A stretch of 56,135 bases of DNA from Bacteroidaceae bacterium (lineage in GTDB: Bacteria; Bacteroidota; Bacteroidia; Bacteroidales; Bacteroidaceae). This document shows positions 16,086 through 25,414 of this stretch, piece by piece. The stretch spans positions 1 through 56,135 of the forward strand of contig JAILQO010000076.1 in NCBI GenBank assembly GCA_024698925.1, read 5' to 3'. The translations under genes and the position numbers were made by a program. The notes under the pieces are model-generated. The model made no database searches. It saw only the letters and a list, made by a program, of their open reading frames with translations, and was not told the DNA's origin. Position 1 is the stretch's first letter; every line of letters begins with the position of its first letter.

Positions 16086-17081
16086 ATGGCAGAATCCATA
16101 GATATTCGTGCGCTGAACGATCTTATTGAGCGACAAAGCGCTTTTGTTACAAATCTGATGACAGGCATGGACCAGACAATCGTCGGTCAACGCCATTTGG
16201 TTGAATCACTTCTTATCGGTCTTCTGTCCGATGGCCATGTCCTCTTAGAAGGTGTCCCCGGTCTGGCAAAAACTTTAGCCATCAAGACCTTGGCCCAACT
16301 TATTGATGCAAAATTCAGCCGCATACAATTTACTCCTGATTTGCTCCCCGCTGACGTAACAGGTACCATGATATACTCTCAGAAAGATGAGAAATTCATG
16401 GTTGAACAAGGACCAGTATTTGCCAATTTTGTGCTCGCAGATGAAATCAACCGTGCCCCCGCTAAAGTGCAGAGCGCATTGCTCGAAGCCATGCAGGAGC
16501 GTGAGGTCACTATTGGCAAGGAAACATTTCAATTGCCGTCGCCTTTCCTGGTTTTGGCAACTCAGAACCCCATTGAACAGGAGGGTACATATCCTTTGCC
16601 CGAAGCGCAAGTGGACCGTTTCATGCTCAAGGTGGTGATTGACTATCCGAAGCTTGAAGAGGAGATGAAAATTATCCGACAGAACATTGGCGGTGAGAAA
16701 GTAGCCGTTCGTCCTGTTCTTTCTACCAAGGAGATTATCGAGGCTCGTGGCGTGGTTCGTCAAGTTTATCTTGACGAGAAGATAGAGCGTTATATCGCTG
16801 ATATCGTTTTTGCTACGCGTTATCCAGAGAAATATGATCTGAAGGAGATAAAGGACTACATTGAGTTTGGCGGTTCACCACGTGCCAGCATCAACCTGGC
16901 TTTGGCTGCTCGTGCCTATGCTTTCATCAAACGTCGCGGTTATGTTATTCCTGAAGATGTCCGTGCCATCGCTCATGATGTGTTACGTCATCGTATTGGC
17001 TTGACATATGAGGCCGAAGCAAATAATGTGACAAGCGAAGAAATCATCTCTAAGATTTTAAACAAGGTTGAAGTGCCCTAA
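16086..17081 (+). CDS. moxR: MoxR-family AAA+ ATPase
   Basis: 331 residues. Walker A is GVPGLAKT (56-63) and Walker B is LADE (117-120), followed by INRAPAKVQSALLEAMQE; NPIEQEGTYPLPEAQ is a typical MoxR signature. MoxR proteins act as chaperones for VWA-domain partners. Here such partners are the DUF58, BatA and BatB products encoded next, the standard arrangement of the Bat (Bacteroides aerotolerance) operon. Confidence 0.95.
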   Translation: MAESIDIRALNDLIERQSAFVTNLMTGMDQTIVGQRHLVESLLIGLLSDGHVLLEGVPGLAKTLAIKTLAQLIDAKFSRIQFTPDLLPADVTGTMIYSQKDEKFMVEQGPVFANFVLADEINRAPAKVQSALLEAMQEREVTIGKETFQLPSPFLVLATQNPIEQEGTYPLPEAQVDRFMLKVVIDYPKLEEEMKIIRQNIGGEKVAVRPVLSTKEIIEARGVVRQVYLDEKIERYIADIVFATRYPEKYDLKEIKDYIEFGGSPRASINLALAARAYAFIKRRGYVIPEDVRAIAHDVLRHRIGLTYEAEANNVTSEEIISKILNKVEVP

Positions 17082-17107
17082 TTATCGTTTTTGCGTTTTG
17101 CGTTGAC

Positions 17108-17977
17108 ATGGAAACATCAGAGATCCTAAAACGAGTCCGACAGATTGAAATAAAGACGCGGGGCCTTTCAAGCAACATTTTTGCGGGAGAGTACCATTCG
17201 GCATTCAAAGGGCGAGGAATGGCGTTCAGCGAAGTTCGCGAGTATCAGTATGGTGATGATATTCGTGATATTGAGTGGAATGTAACGGCGCGTTTCAACA
17301 AACCTTATATCAAGGTGTTTGAGGAGGAACGCGAGCTAACAGTCATGCTTCTGGTGGATGTCAGTGGCAGTTTGGATTTTGGCAGTCATACGCAGACGAA
17401 GCGTGACATGGTAACGGAGATTGCTGCAACACTTGCATTTAGCGCAATCCAGAACAATGATAAGATTGGTGTCATCTTCTTTTCCGATCATATTGAGAAG
17501 TTTATTCCTCCCAAGAAAGGTCGTAAGCACATCCTATATATTATTCGTGAGTTGCTTGACTTTAAACCAAAGAGTCAGCGCACGAATATTCAACAGGCTG
17601 TTGAGTATCTGACACAGGTCATCAAACGTCGTTGTACCTGTTTCGTGCTAAGCGATTTCATTGACGAACGAGACTTCCGTCAGCCATTGACTATAGCGAA
17701 TCGTAAACACGATGTGGTTGCCATACAAGTCTATGACCGTCGTATAGCTGAACTGCCAGACGTTGGCTTGATGCGTATTCGTGATGCCGAGACTGGTCAT
17801 CTGCAATGGGTGGATACCAGTAGTAGTGCCGTGCGCAAGGCGCATAGTCAGTGGTGGCGACAGCAAACAGAGCGCCTTAGTGATGTGTTCACACGTAGCA
17901 ATGTGGATTATGTCAGTGTTCGTACGGATCAGAATTATGTGACGGCTCTTCGTAGCCTTTTTGCACAAAGAACATGA
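17108..17977 (+). CDS. DUF58 / VWA-like protein of the Bat operon
   Basis: 289 residues, no signal peptide. The DUF58 core GRGMAFSEVREYQYGDD followed by IRDIEWNVTAR lies at about 35-62. A VWA-like MIDAS motif DVSGS follows (Asp84, Ser86, Ser88). The family works with MoxR ATPases; biochemical role unknown. It starts 26 bases after moxR and overlaps the next gene by four bases. Confidence 0.9.
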   Translation: METSEILKRVRQIEIKTRGLSSNIFAGEYHSAFKGRGMAFSEVREYQYGDDIRDIEWNVTARFNKPYIKVFEEERELTVMLLVDVSGSLDFGSHTQTKRDMVTEIAATLAFSAIQNNDKIGVIFFSDHIEKFIPPKKGRKHILYIIRELLDFKPKSQRTNIQQAVEYLTQVIKRRCTCFVLSDFIDERDFRQPLTIANRKHDVVAIQVYDRRIAELPDVGLMRIRDAETGHLQWVDTSSSAVRKAHSQWWRQQTERLSDVFTRSNVDYVSVRTDQNYVTALRSLFAQRT

Positions 17978-19044
17978 AAAAGTCCTTATTCTTTCTCTCT
18001 ATTCTCTTACCATTTATATGTAGCGCGCAAGTCGTTTTCGAGGCTCGTGTAGATTCGATGGTGCTTCTAATCGGCCAGCAACGCGAATTGACCCTTGATG
18101 TTACATGCGGTGCCAGTCAGAAATTGCAAATGCCCGATTACAGGCCACAGCAACCATTGGCTGAAGACGTAGAGATTGTAGAGCTACTGGGCACTGATAC
18201 CACGTTCATTGACGATGGCAAGAGGATGCAAGTGCTGCAACGATATGCGATTACTGCTTGGGATTCCACAATCGTACTGCTTCCTCCGTTTGAGGTGAAG
18301 GTAGATGGAAAACCATACCAATCTAAACAGTTGGCATTAAAAGTGTTTACAGTTGACGTAGATACGGTTCATGTTGATCAATTCTTCCCGCCGAAGGATA
18401 TTCAACGGAATCCTTTCTCGTGGGATGATTGGAAGCCGGTTTTCTGGTTTGTCGGTATCAACCAACTGCTCGCACTCGTTCTGTTGTGGCTTTATAGTCA
18501 TTGGCGTCAGAACAAGCCTCTCATCCAAATTATCCGACGTAAACGAAAATTACCTGCTCATCAGGTGGCAATGAACGAGATAGAGCGTATAAAAAGCGAA
18601 CGAAAATGGGCTGAAGAAGATAGCAAAGAGTACTATACACAGCTTACTGATACGCTCCGTAATTATATCCGCGAGCGCTATGGCTTCAATGCGATGGAAA
18701 TGACATCATCGGAAATTATTGAGCGCCTAATGCAAGAGCAGGATGAGACAGCACTCGCAGAATTACGTCAGCTATTCCAGACGGCCGATCTTGTGAAGTT
18801 TGCAAAATATACGACAATGATTAACGAGAATGATGCCAATCTGGTCAGTGCTATTGATTTTATCAACCAGACGAAGATAGAGATAGATCCCAATTTGCCA
18901 GAGGAGGAAATCATTATTCCTGAAGAGGTGAAGCAGATTAAGGCACGTTCTCTGACTGTTAAGATTATGATGGGTGTTATCGTCACCGTGGCGTTCGTTG
19001 CCATATGCTATGCAGCCTATCTTGCAATCGATTTAATCCGTTAA
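17974..19044 (+). CDS. Bat-operon membrane protein, two-TM with signal peptide (DUF4381-like)
   Basis: 356 residues. Signal peptide MKKSLFFLSILLPFICSAQ, then an extracytoplasmic beta-rich domain (about 20-145). A TM helix follows at about 159-176 (WFVGINQLLALVLLWLYS), then a charged cytoplasmic region (about 180-325) and a second TM (about 330-350). Genes of this layout sit between DUF58 and batA in many Bat operons and probably form part of the membrane complex. No catalytic motif is seen. It is separated from batA by four bases. Confidence 0.8.
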   Translation: MKKSLFFLSILLPFICSAQVVFEARVDSMVLLIGQQRELTLDVTCGASQKLQMPDYRPQQPLAEDVEIVELLGTDTTFIDDGKRMQVLQRYAITAWDSTIVLLPPFEVKVDGKPYQSKQLALKVFTVDVDTVHVDQFFPPKDIQRNPFSWDDWKPVFWFVGINQLLALVLLWLYSHWRQNKPLIQIIRRKRKLPAHQVAMNEIERIKSERKWAEEDSKEYYTQLTDTLRNYIRERYGFNAMEMTSSEIIERLMQEQDETALAELRQLFQTADLVKFAKYTTMINENDANLVSAIDFINQTKIEIDPNLPEEEIIIPEEVKQIKARSLTVKIMMGVIVTVAFVAICYAAYLAIDLIR

Positions 19045-19048
19045 GTTT

Positions 19049-20047
19049 ATGCAATTAGCTAGTCCATATTTTCTGTTTCTTCTTATACTTTTAGTACCAT
19101 ATATTTTATGGTATTTATTACGCAGTCATGAGAGTGAACCTTCGTTGCAGGTTTCTTCTACACTGGCTTTTCGCCATGCTCCGCGTACGTGGAAACAGAT
19201 GCTTGTACATGCTCCTTTTGTATTACGCTGTCTGGCCTTTGTGATGATTGTTCTTGTCCTCTGTCGGCCTCAGACCAGTAATTCTTGGAGTGATCGTACC
19301 ATAGAAGGAATTGATATTATGCTTTGTATGGATATCTCAACATCCATGTTAGCAGAGGATTTGCGCCCCAACCGTATTGAAGCGGCCAAGAAGGTGGCAT
19401 CAGAGTTTATCTCGGGACGTCCAAACGATAATATCGGTTTGACCATTTTTGCAGGTGAATCGTTTACCCAATGTCCGATGACTACTGACCATGCCGTGTT
19501 GTTGAACTTGTTCAAGAACGTTAGTTGTTCAATGGTACAACGTGGGACGATGTCAGATGGTACAGCTATTGGTATGGGTTTGGCGAATGCAATTTCTCGT
19601 CTCAAAGATTCTAAGGCAAAATCCAAGGTCATTATCCTTTTGACGGATGGCTCAAACAATGCAGGTGATATCAGTCCTCTTACTGCTGCAGAGATTGCAA
19701 AAAGTTTTGGCATCCGTGTTTACACCATTGGCGTAGGAACCAATGGCACAGCGCGTTATCCCTATCCTGTAGGAGGACATATTGAATATATCAATATTCC
19801 TGTTGAGATTGATACCAAAACGTTGGCTTCTATCGCAGGAACTACAAATGGTGAGTTCTATCGCGCTACGAACAATAATAAACTTCGTGAAGTCTATCAG
19901 GAAATTGACAAATTGGAGAAGACAAAGATGAATGTGAAAGAATACAGTAAACGATATGAAGCGTTCATGCCATTTGCGTTGATTGCCTGCATACTTTTAT
20001 TTGTAGAGTTACTCTTACGTGAAACCATTCTCAAGAAAATCCCGTAA
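19049..20047 (+). CDS. batA: BatA, VWA-domain membrane protein
   Basis: 332 residues. Two N-terminal TM helices (about 8-24 and 57-72) precede a VWA domain with MIDAS motif DISTS (Asp95, Ser97, Ser99) followed by MLAEDLRPNR; LLTDGSNNAG is the typical second VWA strand. A C-terminal TM lies near 310-325. The Bat proteins were named for aerotolerance in Bacteroides fragilis; the VWA domains are thought to hold protein complexes in the periplasmic space. The downstream gene starts six bases after the stop. Confidence 0.93.
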   Translation: MQLASPYFLFLLILLVPYILWYLLRSHESEPSLQVSSTLAFRHAPRTWKQMLVHAPFVLRCLAFVMIVLVLCRPQTSNSWSDRTIEGIDIMLCMDISTSMLAEDLRPNRIEAAKKVASEFISGRPNDNIGLTIFAGESFTQCPMTTDHAVLLNLFKNVSCSMVQRGTMSDGTAIGMGLANAISRLKDSKAKSKVIILLTDGSNNAGDISPLTAAEIAKSFGIRVYTIGVGTNGTARYPYPVGGHIEYINIPVEIDTKTLASIAGTTNGEFYRATNNNKLREVYQEIDKLEKTKMNVKEYSKRYEAFMPFALIACILLFVELLLRETILKKIP

Positions 20048-20053
20048 CTGCTT

Positions 20054-21772
20054 ATGTTCCGTTTTGATAATCCATTATATCTTTATTTTCTTGCCATTAT
20101 TCCTTTGATGGCTTTCCTCCACTATGGCACGGACATACTACGTCATCGTCGACTTCGTGCATATGGTGATCTGGAACTGTTGCGCCCATTGATGCCAGAT
20201 GTATCACGCTGGCGTCGTGAATTGAAATTCTGGCTCGTGAACATTGCGCTGGCAATGATGATTGTATGCTTGGCTCGCCCTCAATATGGAACAAAAATAG
20301 ATACGCGTACCAGAAAAGGAATTGAGGCAATCATCGCGCTTGATGTCTCTAATTCTATGTTGGCAGAGGATGTGACACCCAGTCGTTTGCAAAAATCCAA
20401 AATGCTAATCAGCAGCCTTGTCGATAATATGGTTGATGACAAGATTGGGCTGATTGTTTATGCAGGTGACGCTTATACACAGTTGCCGATTACCAGTGAC
20501 TATGTGTCGGCAAAAATGTTCTTGGATAATATTGATCCCAGCATGATTGCTGTGCAAGGAACAGATATTGCCCGAGCCATTGATTTAGCTACACATAGCT
20601 TCACTCAGCAGGAAGGTGTGGGCCGTGCAATCTTTGTAATCACTGATGGCGAAGATAATGAGGGTGGGGCCGTAGATGCTGCTCGGGAGGCACAAAAGAA
20701 AGGTATGAAAGTCTATGTCCTCGGAGTCGGATCTCCAGAGGGAAGTCCTATCCCAATGCCTGGCATGAATCGTTACATCACGGACAATGCCGGTAATACC
20801 GTCGTGTCAAAGCTCAATGAAGAAATGTGTCGCGATATTGCCCAGGCAGGTGGTGGCGCATATATTTATGTTGATAATAGTTCATCGGCACAGTCGGCAT
20901 TGCAGAAGCATGTCGATAAGTTGGCCAAGGCTGACATGGAGCAAACACTCTACAGCGAATTTGATGAGCACTTTCGTGACTTCGCGTGGGTTGCTTTAGC
21001 CTTGCTGCTCATCGATGTCCTCCTGCTTGCTCGCAAAAACCATGTCCTTGGTCGTTTTACGCTTTTCCGCACTAAGACGAATACAAATGTCTTTCTTGTT
21101 TTCTTGTTATTCTTCTTAACAGCCTCTGCAGCTCAAGCTCAGCGCCAGAATGATCGCTACTTCATTCGTCATGGTAATCGCTACTATCGTGATAGTCTCT
21201 ATGCCAAAGCACAGGTCGATTACCAGAAGGCTATAGAGAAAGATAATACGAATCCAGTAGCCCATTATAATTTAGGTAACGCTCAACTCATGCAAGGGCA
21301 ACCTAAAGATGCCATGAAGAGCTATGAGACTGCTGCTCGTATGCAGAAAGATAAACTGCGCGGCGCACAAATCTATCATAATATGGGTGTTATTCTGCAA
21401 AGTCAGAAGCAATACAAAGAAGCGATTGAATGCTATAAGAATGCACTGCGTCGCAATCCCAAAGATGATGAGACACGTTATAACCTTGCCCTCTGTCTGA
21501 CACAACTGGACAAGAATCAGGACCAACAGGATCAACAACAACAGCAGCAAGAACAGCAAGAACAGCAAGAACAGCAACAACAGGAGCAACAAGATCAACA
21601 ACAACAAGATCAGCAAGAGCAACAGCAACCTCCTCAAGAGCAACCAAAGATGTCTCGCGAGAATGCAGAGCAATTGCTGAAGGCGGCTCAGCAAGAAGAA
21701 AAACAGACGCAGGACAAAATGCAAAAAGCACAGCAACGTCCCCAACGCAGGCAACTAGAAAAACAATGGTAA
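20054..21772 (+). CDS. batB: BatB-BatC fusion: VWA domain plus TPR and glutamine-rich tail
   Basis: 572 residues. Residues 1-325 are BatB: two N-terminal TMs (about 8-22, 58-74), VWA MIDAS DVSNS (Asp97, Ser99, Ser101), FVITDGEDNEGG, and a third TM (about 308-325). Residues 345-361 are a further hydrophobic stretch ending AQA, exactly like a signal peptide and cleavage site (FFLTASAAQA then QRQND). After that come TPR repeats (about 365-480) of the BatC type and a Gln-rich tract (488-530). The protein could remain one four-TM chain or be cut after Ala361 into BatB and BatC. A lone VWA-TPR protein is the alternative reading, but the internal signal-like segment favours fusion. Confidence 0.88.
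   Translation: MFRFDNPLYLYFLAIIPLMAFLHYGTDILRHRRLRAYGDLELLRPLMPDVSRWRRELKFWLVNIALAMMIVCLARPQYGTKIDTRTRKGIEAIIALDVSNSMLAEDVTPSRLQKSKMLISSLVDNMVDDKIGLIVYAGDAYTQLPITSDYVSAKMFLDNIDPSMIAVQGTDIARAIDLATHSFTQQEGVGRAIFVITDGEDNEGGAVDAAREAQKKGMKVYVLGVGSPEGSPIPMPGMNRYITDNAGNTVVSKLNEEMCRDIAQAGGGAYIYVDNSSSAQSALQKHVDKLAKADMEQTLYSEFDEHFRDFAWVALALLLIDVLLLARKNHVLGRFTLFRTKTNTNVFLVFLLFFLTASAAQAQRQNDRYFIRHGNRYYRDSLYAKAQVDYQKAIEKDNTNPVAHYNLGNAQLMQGQPKDAMKSYETAARMQKDKLRGAQIYHNMGVILQSQKQYKEAIECYKNALRRNPKDDETRYNLALCLTQLDKNQDQQDQQQQQQEQQEQQEQQQQEQQDQQQQDQQEQQQPPQEQPKMSRENAEQLLKAAQQEEKQTQDKMQKAQQRPQRRQLEKQW
21515..21643. repeat. CAA/CAG-rich tract encoding polyglutamine
   Basis: About 130 bases of CAACAR/GAACAR units near the 3' end of the BatB-BatC gene encode an uninterrupted Gln/Asp/Glu stretch with runs of up to six Gln. 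Such a tract can expand or contract by slippage in threes without breaking the frame. Confidence 0.75.
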
Positions 21773-21796
21773 TAGATTGAATAAACAGATGTAATT

Positions 21797-23668
21797 GTGA
21801 TGAAGTATTTTCGTTTCTTTCTTACGTTTATATTATTCTTTGGAATATCGATAGGGCAAGTTTTAGCTCAAGTCTCTATACGTGTACAGGCTCCCTCCGA
21901 AGTGGTGCAAGGTGATCGCTTTCGTGTTTCTTATGTGGTTAACACTTCGGATGTCGATGATTTCAAGATAGGTGAGTTTGAAGGGCTTGTTGAGCTTTAT
22001 GGACCTAGTCGCAGTCAGTCCTCTAGTTTCTCAATCGTAAATGGTAAGACGACATCGTCTAGTTCTGTTACTTTTACCTATACGCTTACAACGAATCAAG
22101 CTGGTACCTTCCATATTCCAGCAGCGACAGTAGTGAGCGACGGAAAGAGTGTTAAGTCAGCCTCTCCTCAGATAACTGTATTACCCAGCGGTAATGGTGG
22201 AGGTGGTGCTCAGGGACAAGCGGGTCAAGGACAAGGTCAAAATCATTCCTCGCAAGCTGACCGAATGAGAATGCAAGATGCTGGTGATAAGATTACGGGC
22301 AAAGACATTTTCATTGCAGTGACAGCCTCCAAGAAACGTGTTTTTGAACAAGAAGCAGTCCTTCTGACCTATAAACTCTATACGCTTGTCAATGTGAGTG
22401 AGATGACAGGAAAGATGCCTGAATTAGATGGATTTCACGTTCAGGAGATTAATCGCCAACGTCAGCCTGAGTTGAAAATGGAACACTATAATGGTCGGAA
22501 TTACGGTACCGTCGTGTGGAGTCAGTACGTGGTGTTCCCGCAGCAAACAGGCGAATTAAAAATCCCTGAAATCAAGTTTGAGGCTGTAGTAGTACAACAG
22601 AATCGCAATATTGATCCTTTTGACGCTTTCTTCCACGGCGCATCCATGATGACGGAAGTCCGCAAGACCGTGATGGCTCCTGCCGTCATTTTGCATGTGG
22701 ATCCTCTGCCTACTCCAAAGCCGGCTAATTTCTCTGGAGCAGTAGGCAAGTTCTCTGTCACTTCAACACTGACACCACAACAATTGAAGGCCAATGATGC
22801 AACGACTTTACGTCTTGTCGTAAATGGAACGGGTAACATGAAACTCATGAATGCCCCGGAGGTGCAATGGCCCAAGGACTTCGAACGGTATGACCCGAAG
22901 AGTGAAGATAAGACAAAGATTGGTGCTACAGGTTCAAGTGGCTCTATGGTTTTTGATTACATTGCAGTGCCGCGTCATCAAGGTAAATTCAAGTTGCCTC
23001 CGGTGGAGTTCTGCTATTTTGATCCTGATTCAAAAGAGTACAAAACGCTAAATACAGAAGGCTATACCATAGACGTTGAAAAAGGAAAAGGTTCTAGTAA
23101 TACCGCCGCTCAGAATTATAGCAAGGAGGAGATAGAAATGCTAAATTCTGATATTCGATATATCAAAACGAGGAAGCCAGATTACATCAATGCCGATGAG
23201 GCTTCGCTTTTAGGAACCTCCCGCATTTGGTTGCTCTATGTCATTACGCTAGTTATTTTCTTAATTCTCGTTTTTGTCTTCCGTCGCTATACAGTAGCGA
23301 ATGCCGATGTCGCGGGTCGTCGTGTCCGCAAGGCAAGTAAAGCTGCTACCAAACGTCTAAAGACAGCTCGTAAACTCATCGCGGCAGGTGATGCCAATGC
23401 ATTCTACGAAGAAACAATGCGCGCCCTTTGGGGGTATGTCGGTGACCGATTGAATATGCCTGCAAGTGAACTTACACGTGACAACATACGTGAAAAACTC
23501 ACTGAGCGTGATGCTACCGCCGAAATGACTGATCAGTTCATCGCAGCTCTTGACGAATGTGAGTTTGCGCGATTTGCACCTGGTGATGCGGCTCAGACAA
23601 TGGATAAAGTGTATGCTGCAGCAGAGGATGTAATCAATAAAATGGAAGGAGAACTGAGAAAGAAATAG
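21797..23668 (+). CDS. batD: BatD, oxygen-tolerance family membrane protein
   Basis: 623 residues. Signal peptide to about residue 25 (GQVLAQ), then the large extracytoplasmic BatD domain (about 26-470) built of beta-sandwich repeats (VSIRVQAPSEVVQGDRF, KDIFIAVTASKKRVFEQEAV). A Gly/Gln-rich linker lies near 133-150. One TM follows (about 475-493) and then a cytoplasmic helical tail of about 130 residues. BatD is a partner of the VWA proteins. It starts 24 bases after the BatB-BatC stop. Confidence 0.93.
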   Translation: MMKYFRFFLTFILFFGISIGQVLAQVSIRVQAPSEVVQGDRFRVSYVVNTSDVDDFKIGEFEGLVELYGPSRSQSSSFSIVNGKTTSSSSVTFTYTLTTNQAGTFHIPAATVVSDGKSVKSASPQITVLPSGNGGGGAQGQAGQGQGQNHSSQADRMRMQDAGDKITGKDIFIAVTASKKRVFEQEAVLLTYKLYTLVNVSEMTGKMPELDGFHVQEINRQRQPELKMEHYNGRNYGTVVWSQYVVFPQQTGELKIPEIKFEAVVVQQNRNIDPFDAFFHGASMMTEVRKTVMAPAVILHVDPLPTPKPANFSGAVGKFSVTSTLTPQQLKANDATTLRLVVNGTGNMKLMNAPEVQWPKDFERYDPKSEDKTKIGATGSSGSMVFDYIAVPRHQGKFKLPPVEFCYFDPDSKEYKTLNTEGYTIDVEKGKGSSNTAAQNYSKEEIEMLNSDIRYIKTRKPDYINADEASLLGTSRIWLLYVITLVIFLILVFVFRRYTVANADVAGRRVRKASKAATKRLKTARKLIAAGDANAFYEETMRALWGYVGDRLNMPASELTRDNIREKLTERDATAEMTDQFIAALDECEFARFAPGDAAQTMDKVYAAAEDVINKMEGELRKK

Positions 23669-23696
23669 ATACCTTTACAATTAATATAAGAAAACG

Positions 23697-24488
23697 ATGA
23701 AATCAAAAATATTATTATTCTCTTTATTGTTTCTTTCAGCGACACTCCTGTCAGCACAAGATGTGACTTCCCGTCACCCAGTAGGGAAGGGGATAGTTCT
23801 CTCTAAGGCCGCGGCTGATAGTGCTTATGCAAATGAGGATTATATGGAGGCCGCCATGATTTATCGCAGTCTCGTTGATTCCTTTGGTGAGAGTGCTGTC
23901 CTTTACTTCAATTTAGGCAATTGCTATTATCGTCAAGACTCTATTGCACGTGCAATTCTTTATTATGAGCGAGCACGTCTCTTGGATCCTACGGATGATG
24001 ACCTTGCCTTTAATTTAGAAATGGCCCGAACCAAAACGGTGGATAAAGTGGCACCGGCTAATGATATGTTCTTTGTTACACTATATCATTCGATTGTTCT
24101 TTCTTTGACCGTCCGTGGTTGGAAAATCTTGGGTATCTGTGCATTCGTGTTGATGCTCATCGGTATAGCCGTTTATCTCTTCGCGCCAGCACTTTTATAT
24201 AAAAAAATCGGTTTCTCCTCTGCTGTCGTGTTGCTAATGATTTGCATTTTTGCCAATATTGCTGCAGCCCAGCAACGTAGTCAAATTAATCATCGTACAG
24301 GTGCCGTATTGATGACACCTAGCGCTGTCGTTAAGAGTACACCGAGTGTGTCTGGCACAGATCTATTTATCCTTCATGAAGGTACTCATGTAGAGATTGT
24401 CGATGATTCCATGAAGGATTGGGTGGAAGTGCGCATGAGTGACGGGAAAGAAGGTTGGCTGCAGCGCATCGAAATAGAAGTAATCTAG
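23697..24488 (+). CDS. batE: BatE, TPR and SH3-like membrane protein
   Basis: 263 residues. Signal peptide to about residue 20, TPR region (about 40-110; YFNLGNCYYRQDSIARAILYYERA), two TM helices (about 140-160 and 170-190), and an SH3-like C-terminal domain (about 200-263; GTHVEIVDDSMKDWVEVRMSDGKEGWL split over two strands). This is the usual BatE layout. It closes the Bat block, and the PAP2 gene follows after 25 bases. Confidence 0.9.
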   Translation: MKSKILLFSLLFLSATLLSAQDVTSRHPVGKGIVLSKAAADSAYANEDYMEAAMIYRSLVDSFGESAVLYFNLGNCYYRQDSIARAILYYERARLLDPTDDDLAFNLEMARTKTVDKVAPANDMFFVTLYHSIVLSLTVRGWKILGICAFVLMLIGIAVYLFAPALLYKKIGFSSAVVLLMICIFANIAAAQQRSQINHRTGAVLMTPSAVVKSTPSVSGTDLFILHEGTHVEIVDDSMKDWVEVRMSDGKEGWLQRIEIEVI

Positions 24489-24513
24489 TTTTTCATCAAT
24501 AAGGCATATCTCT

Positions 24514-25218
24514 TTGGACGAACTTATCCACTTTGACCAACAGTTATTGCTGATACTTAATGGCAGCGATAGTAGCTATCTTGATCATTTCTTTTTAATG
24601 GTCACAAAAACTGGTACGTGGATACCATTACTCCTTGTCCTATTATATGTCCTTTTAAAGAATCGTCCGTGGCGTGAGGTCATCTTCTTCGTCATTGCTT
24701 TGGCTCTGGTTATAGTAATAGCAGACCGTTTTTCCAGTGGCTTTTGCAAACCTTTCTTCGCTCGTTTTCGTCCCAGTCATGAGCCTACTCTAGAAGGACT
24801 TGTGGACATCGTTGACGGTTATCGTGGTGGCCTCTATGGCTTTATTTCTAGTCATGCTGCAAATACGTTTGGTGCTTGGGCCTTCATCGCTTTGTACATG
24901 CGACGTCGTGTCGCCTCAGTTACTGTTTTTCTGTGGGCGTGCCTCAGTAGCTATTCACGAATTTATTTAGGCCTTCATTATCCCAGCGACATCATCATGG
25001 GTGCATTCTTTGGCATCCTTACAGGAGCCTGCCTATACACTCTATTCTTATTCGCTTGTGCACGTTGGTTAGATCCGTTACGGCCTGATTGGCCTGTGGC
25101 ATCAACCGCATATGGCTCTCTTTCTAGTCCTGACGGCGTCAAGTCTTGTGATGCCCGTCTCATTGCATATACTTTTCTCGTCACACTCGTTGTTCTTTTG
25201 ATCATTGTAGTAATATGA
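24514..25218 (+). CDS. PAP2-superfamily membrane phosphatase
   Basis: 234 residues starting with TTG at 24514. No in-frame ATG gives a complete protein, and LIHFDQQLLLILNG is the normal family start. The three phosphatase motifs are present: KPFFARFRP (Lys79-x6-Arg86-Pro87), SSHAAN (His114) and SRIYLGLHYPSD (Arg149, His155, Asp159). Several TM helices surround them. Likely substrates are undecaprenyl pyrophosphate or other lipid phosphates at the outer face of the inner membrane; the sequence does not decide. The stop overlaps the next small gene (ATGA). Confidence 0.9.
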   Translation: MDELIHFDQQLLLILNGSDSSYLDHFFLMVTKTGTWIPLLLVLLYVLLKNRPWREVIFFVIALALVIVIADRFSSGFCKPFFARFRPSHEPTLEGLVDIVDGYRGGLYGFISSHAANTFGAWAFIALYMRRRVASVTVFLWACLSSYSRIYLGLHYPSDIIMGAFFGILTGACLYTLFLFACARWLDPLRPDWPVASTAYGSLSSPDGVKSCDARLIAYTFLVTLVVLLIIVVI

Positions 25219-25385
25219 CTGAAGAGTATGAAGATATAATAAATCTGTCGCGTCCCAAGCTAACCGGACGCCCTCGTATGTCTATGACGGAACGTGTGGC
25301 CCTGTTTTCGTCATTTGATGCGTTGGAGGATTATGATGAAGCTATAGATGAGGCAGAATTTATATATGAGAATCAGATAGAGTGA
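25215..25385 (+). CDS. Small YolD-like protein
   Basis: 56 residues: MTEEYEDIINLSRPKLTGRP, then RMSMTERVALFSSFDALEDY, then an acidic helix and stop at 25385. The order DIINL, then a basic turn, then MSMTERVALFSSFDAL matches the YolD-like pattern (DIINLPHHVSKKRPQMS, then RAAQFSPFAAL), small proteins found next to Y-family polymerases in other bacteria. No polymerase gene is nearby. The ATGA overlap with the PAP2 gene argues that it is translated. It is the last gene of the ftsY-bat run. Function unknown. Confidence 0.7.
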   Translation: MTEEYEDIINLSRPKLTGRPRMSMTERVALFSSFDALEDYDEAIDEAEFIYENQIE

Positions 25386-25414
25386 TTTAACTCGACATCT
25401 ATTCCTGTATGATT

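Noticed and set aside
21272..21754. Leucine-rich 160-residue frame on the minus strand
   Set aside because: It is the complement of the CAA/CAG polyglutamine tract in the BatB-BatC gene.
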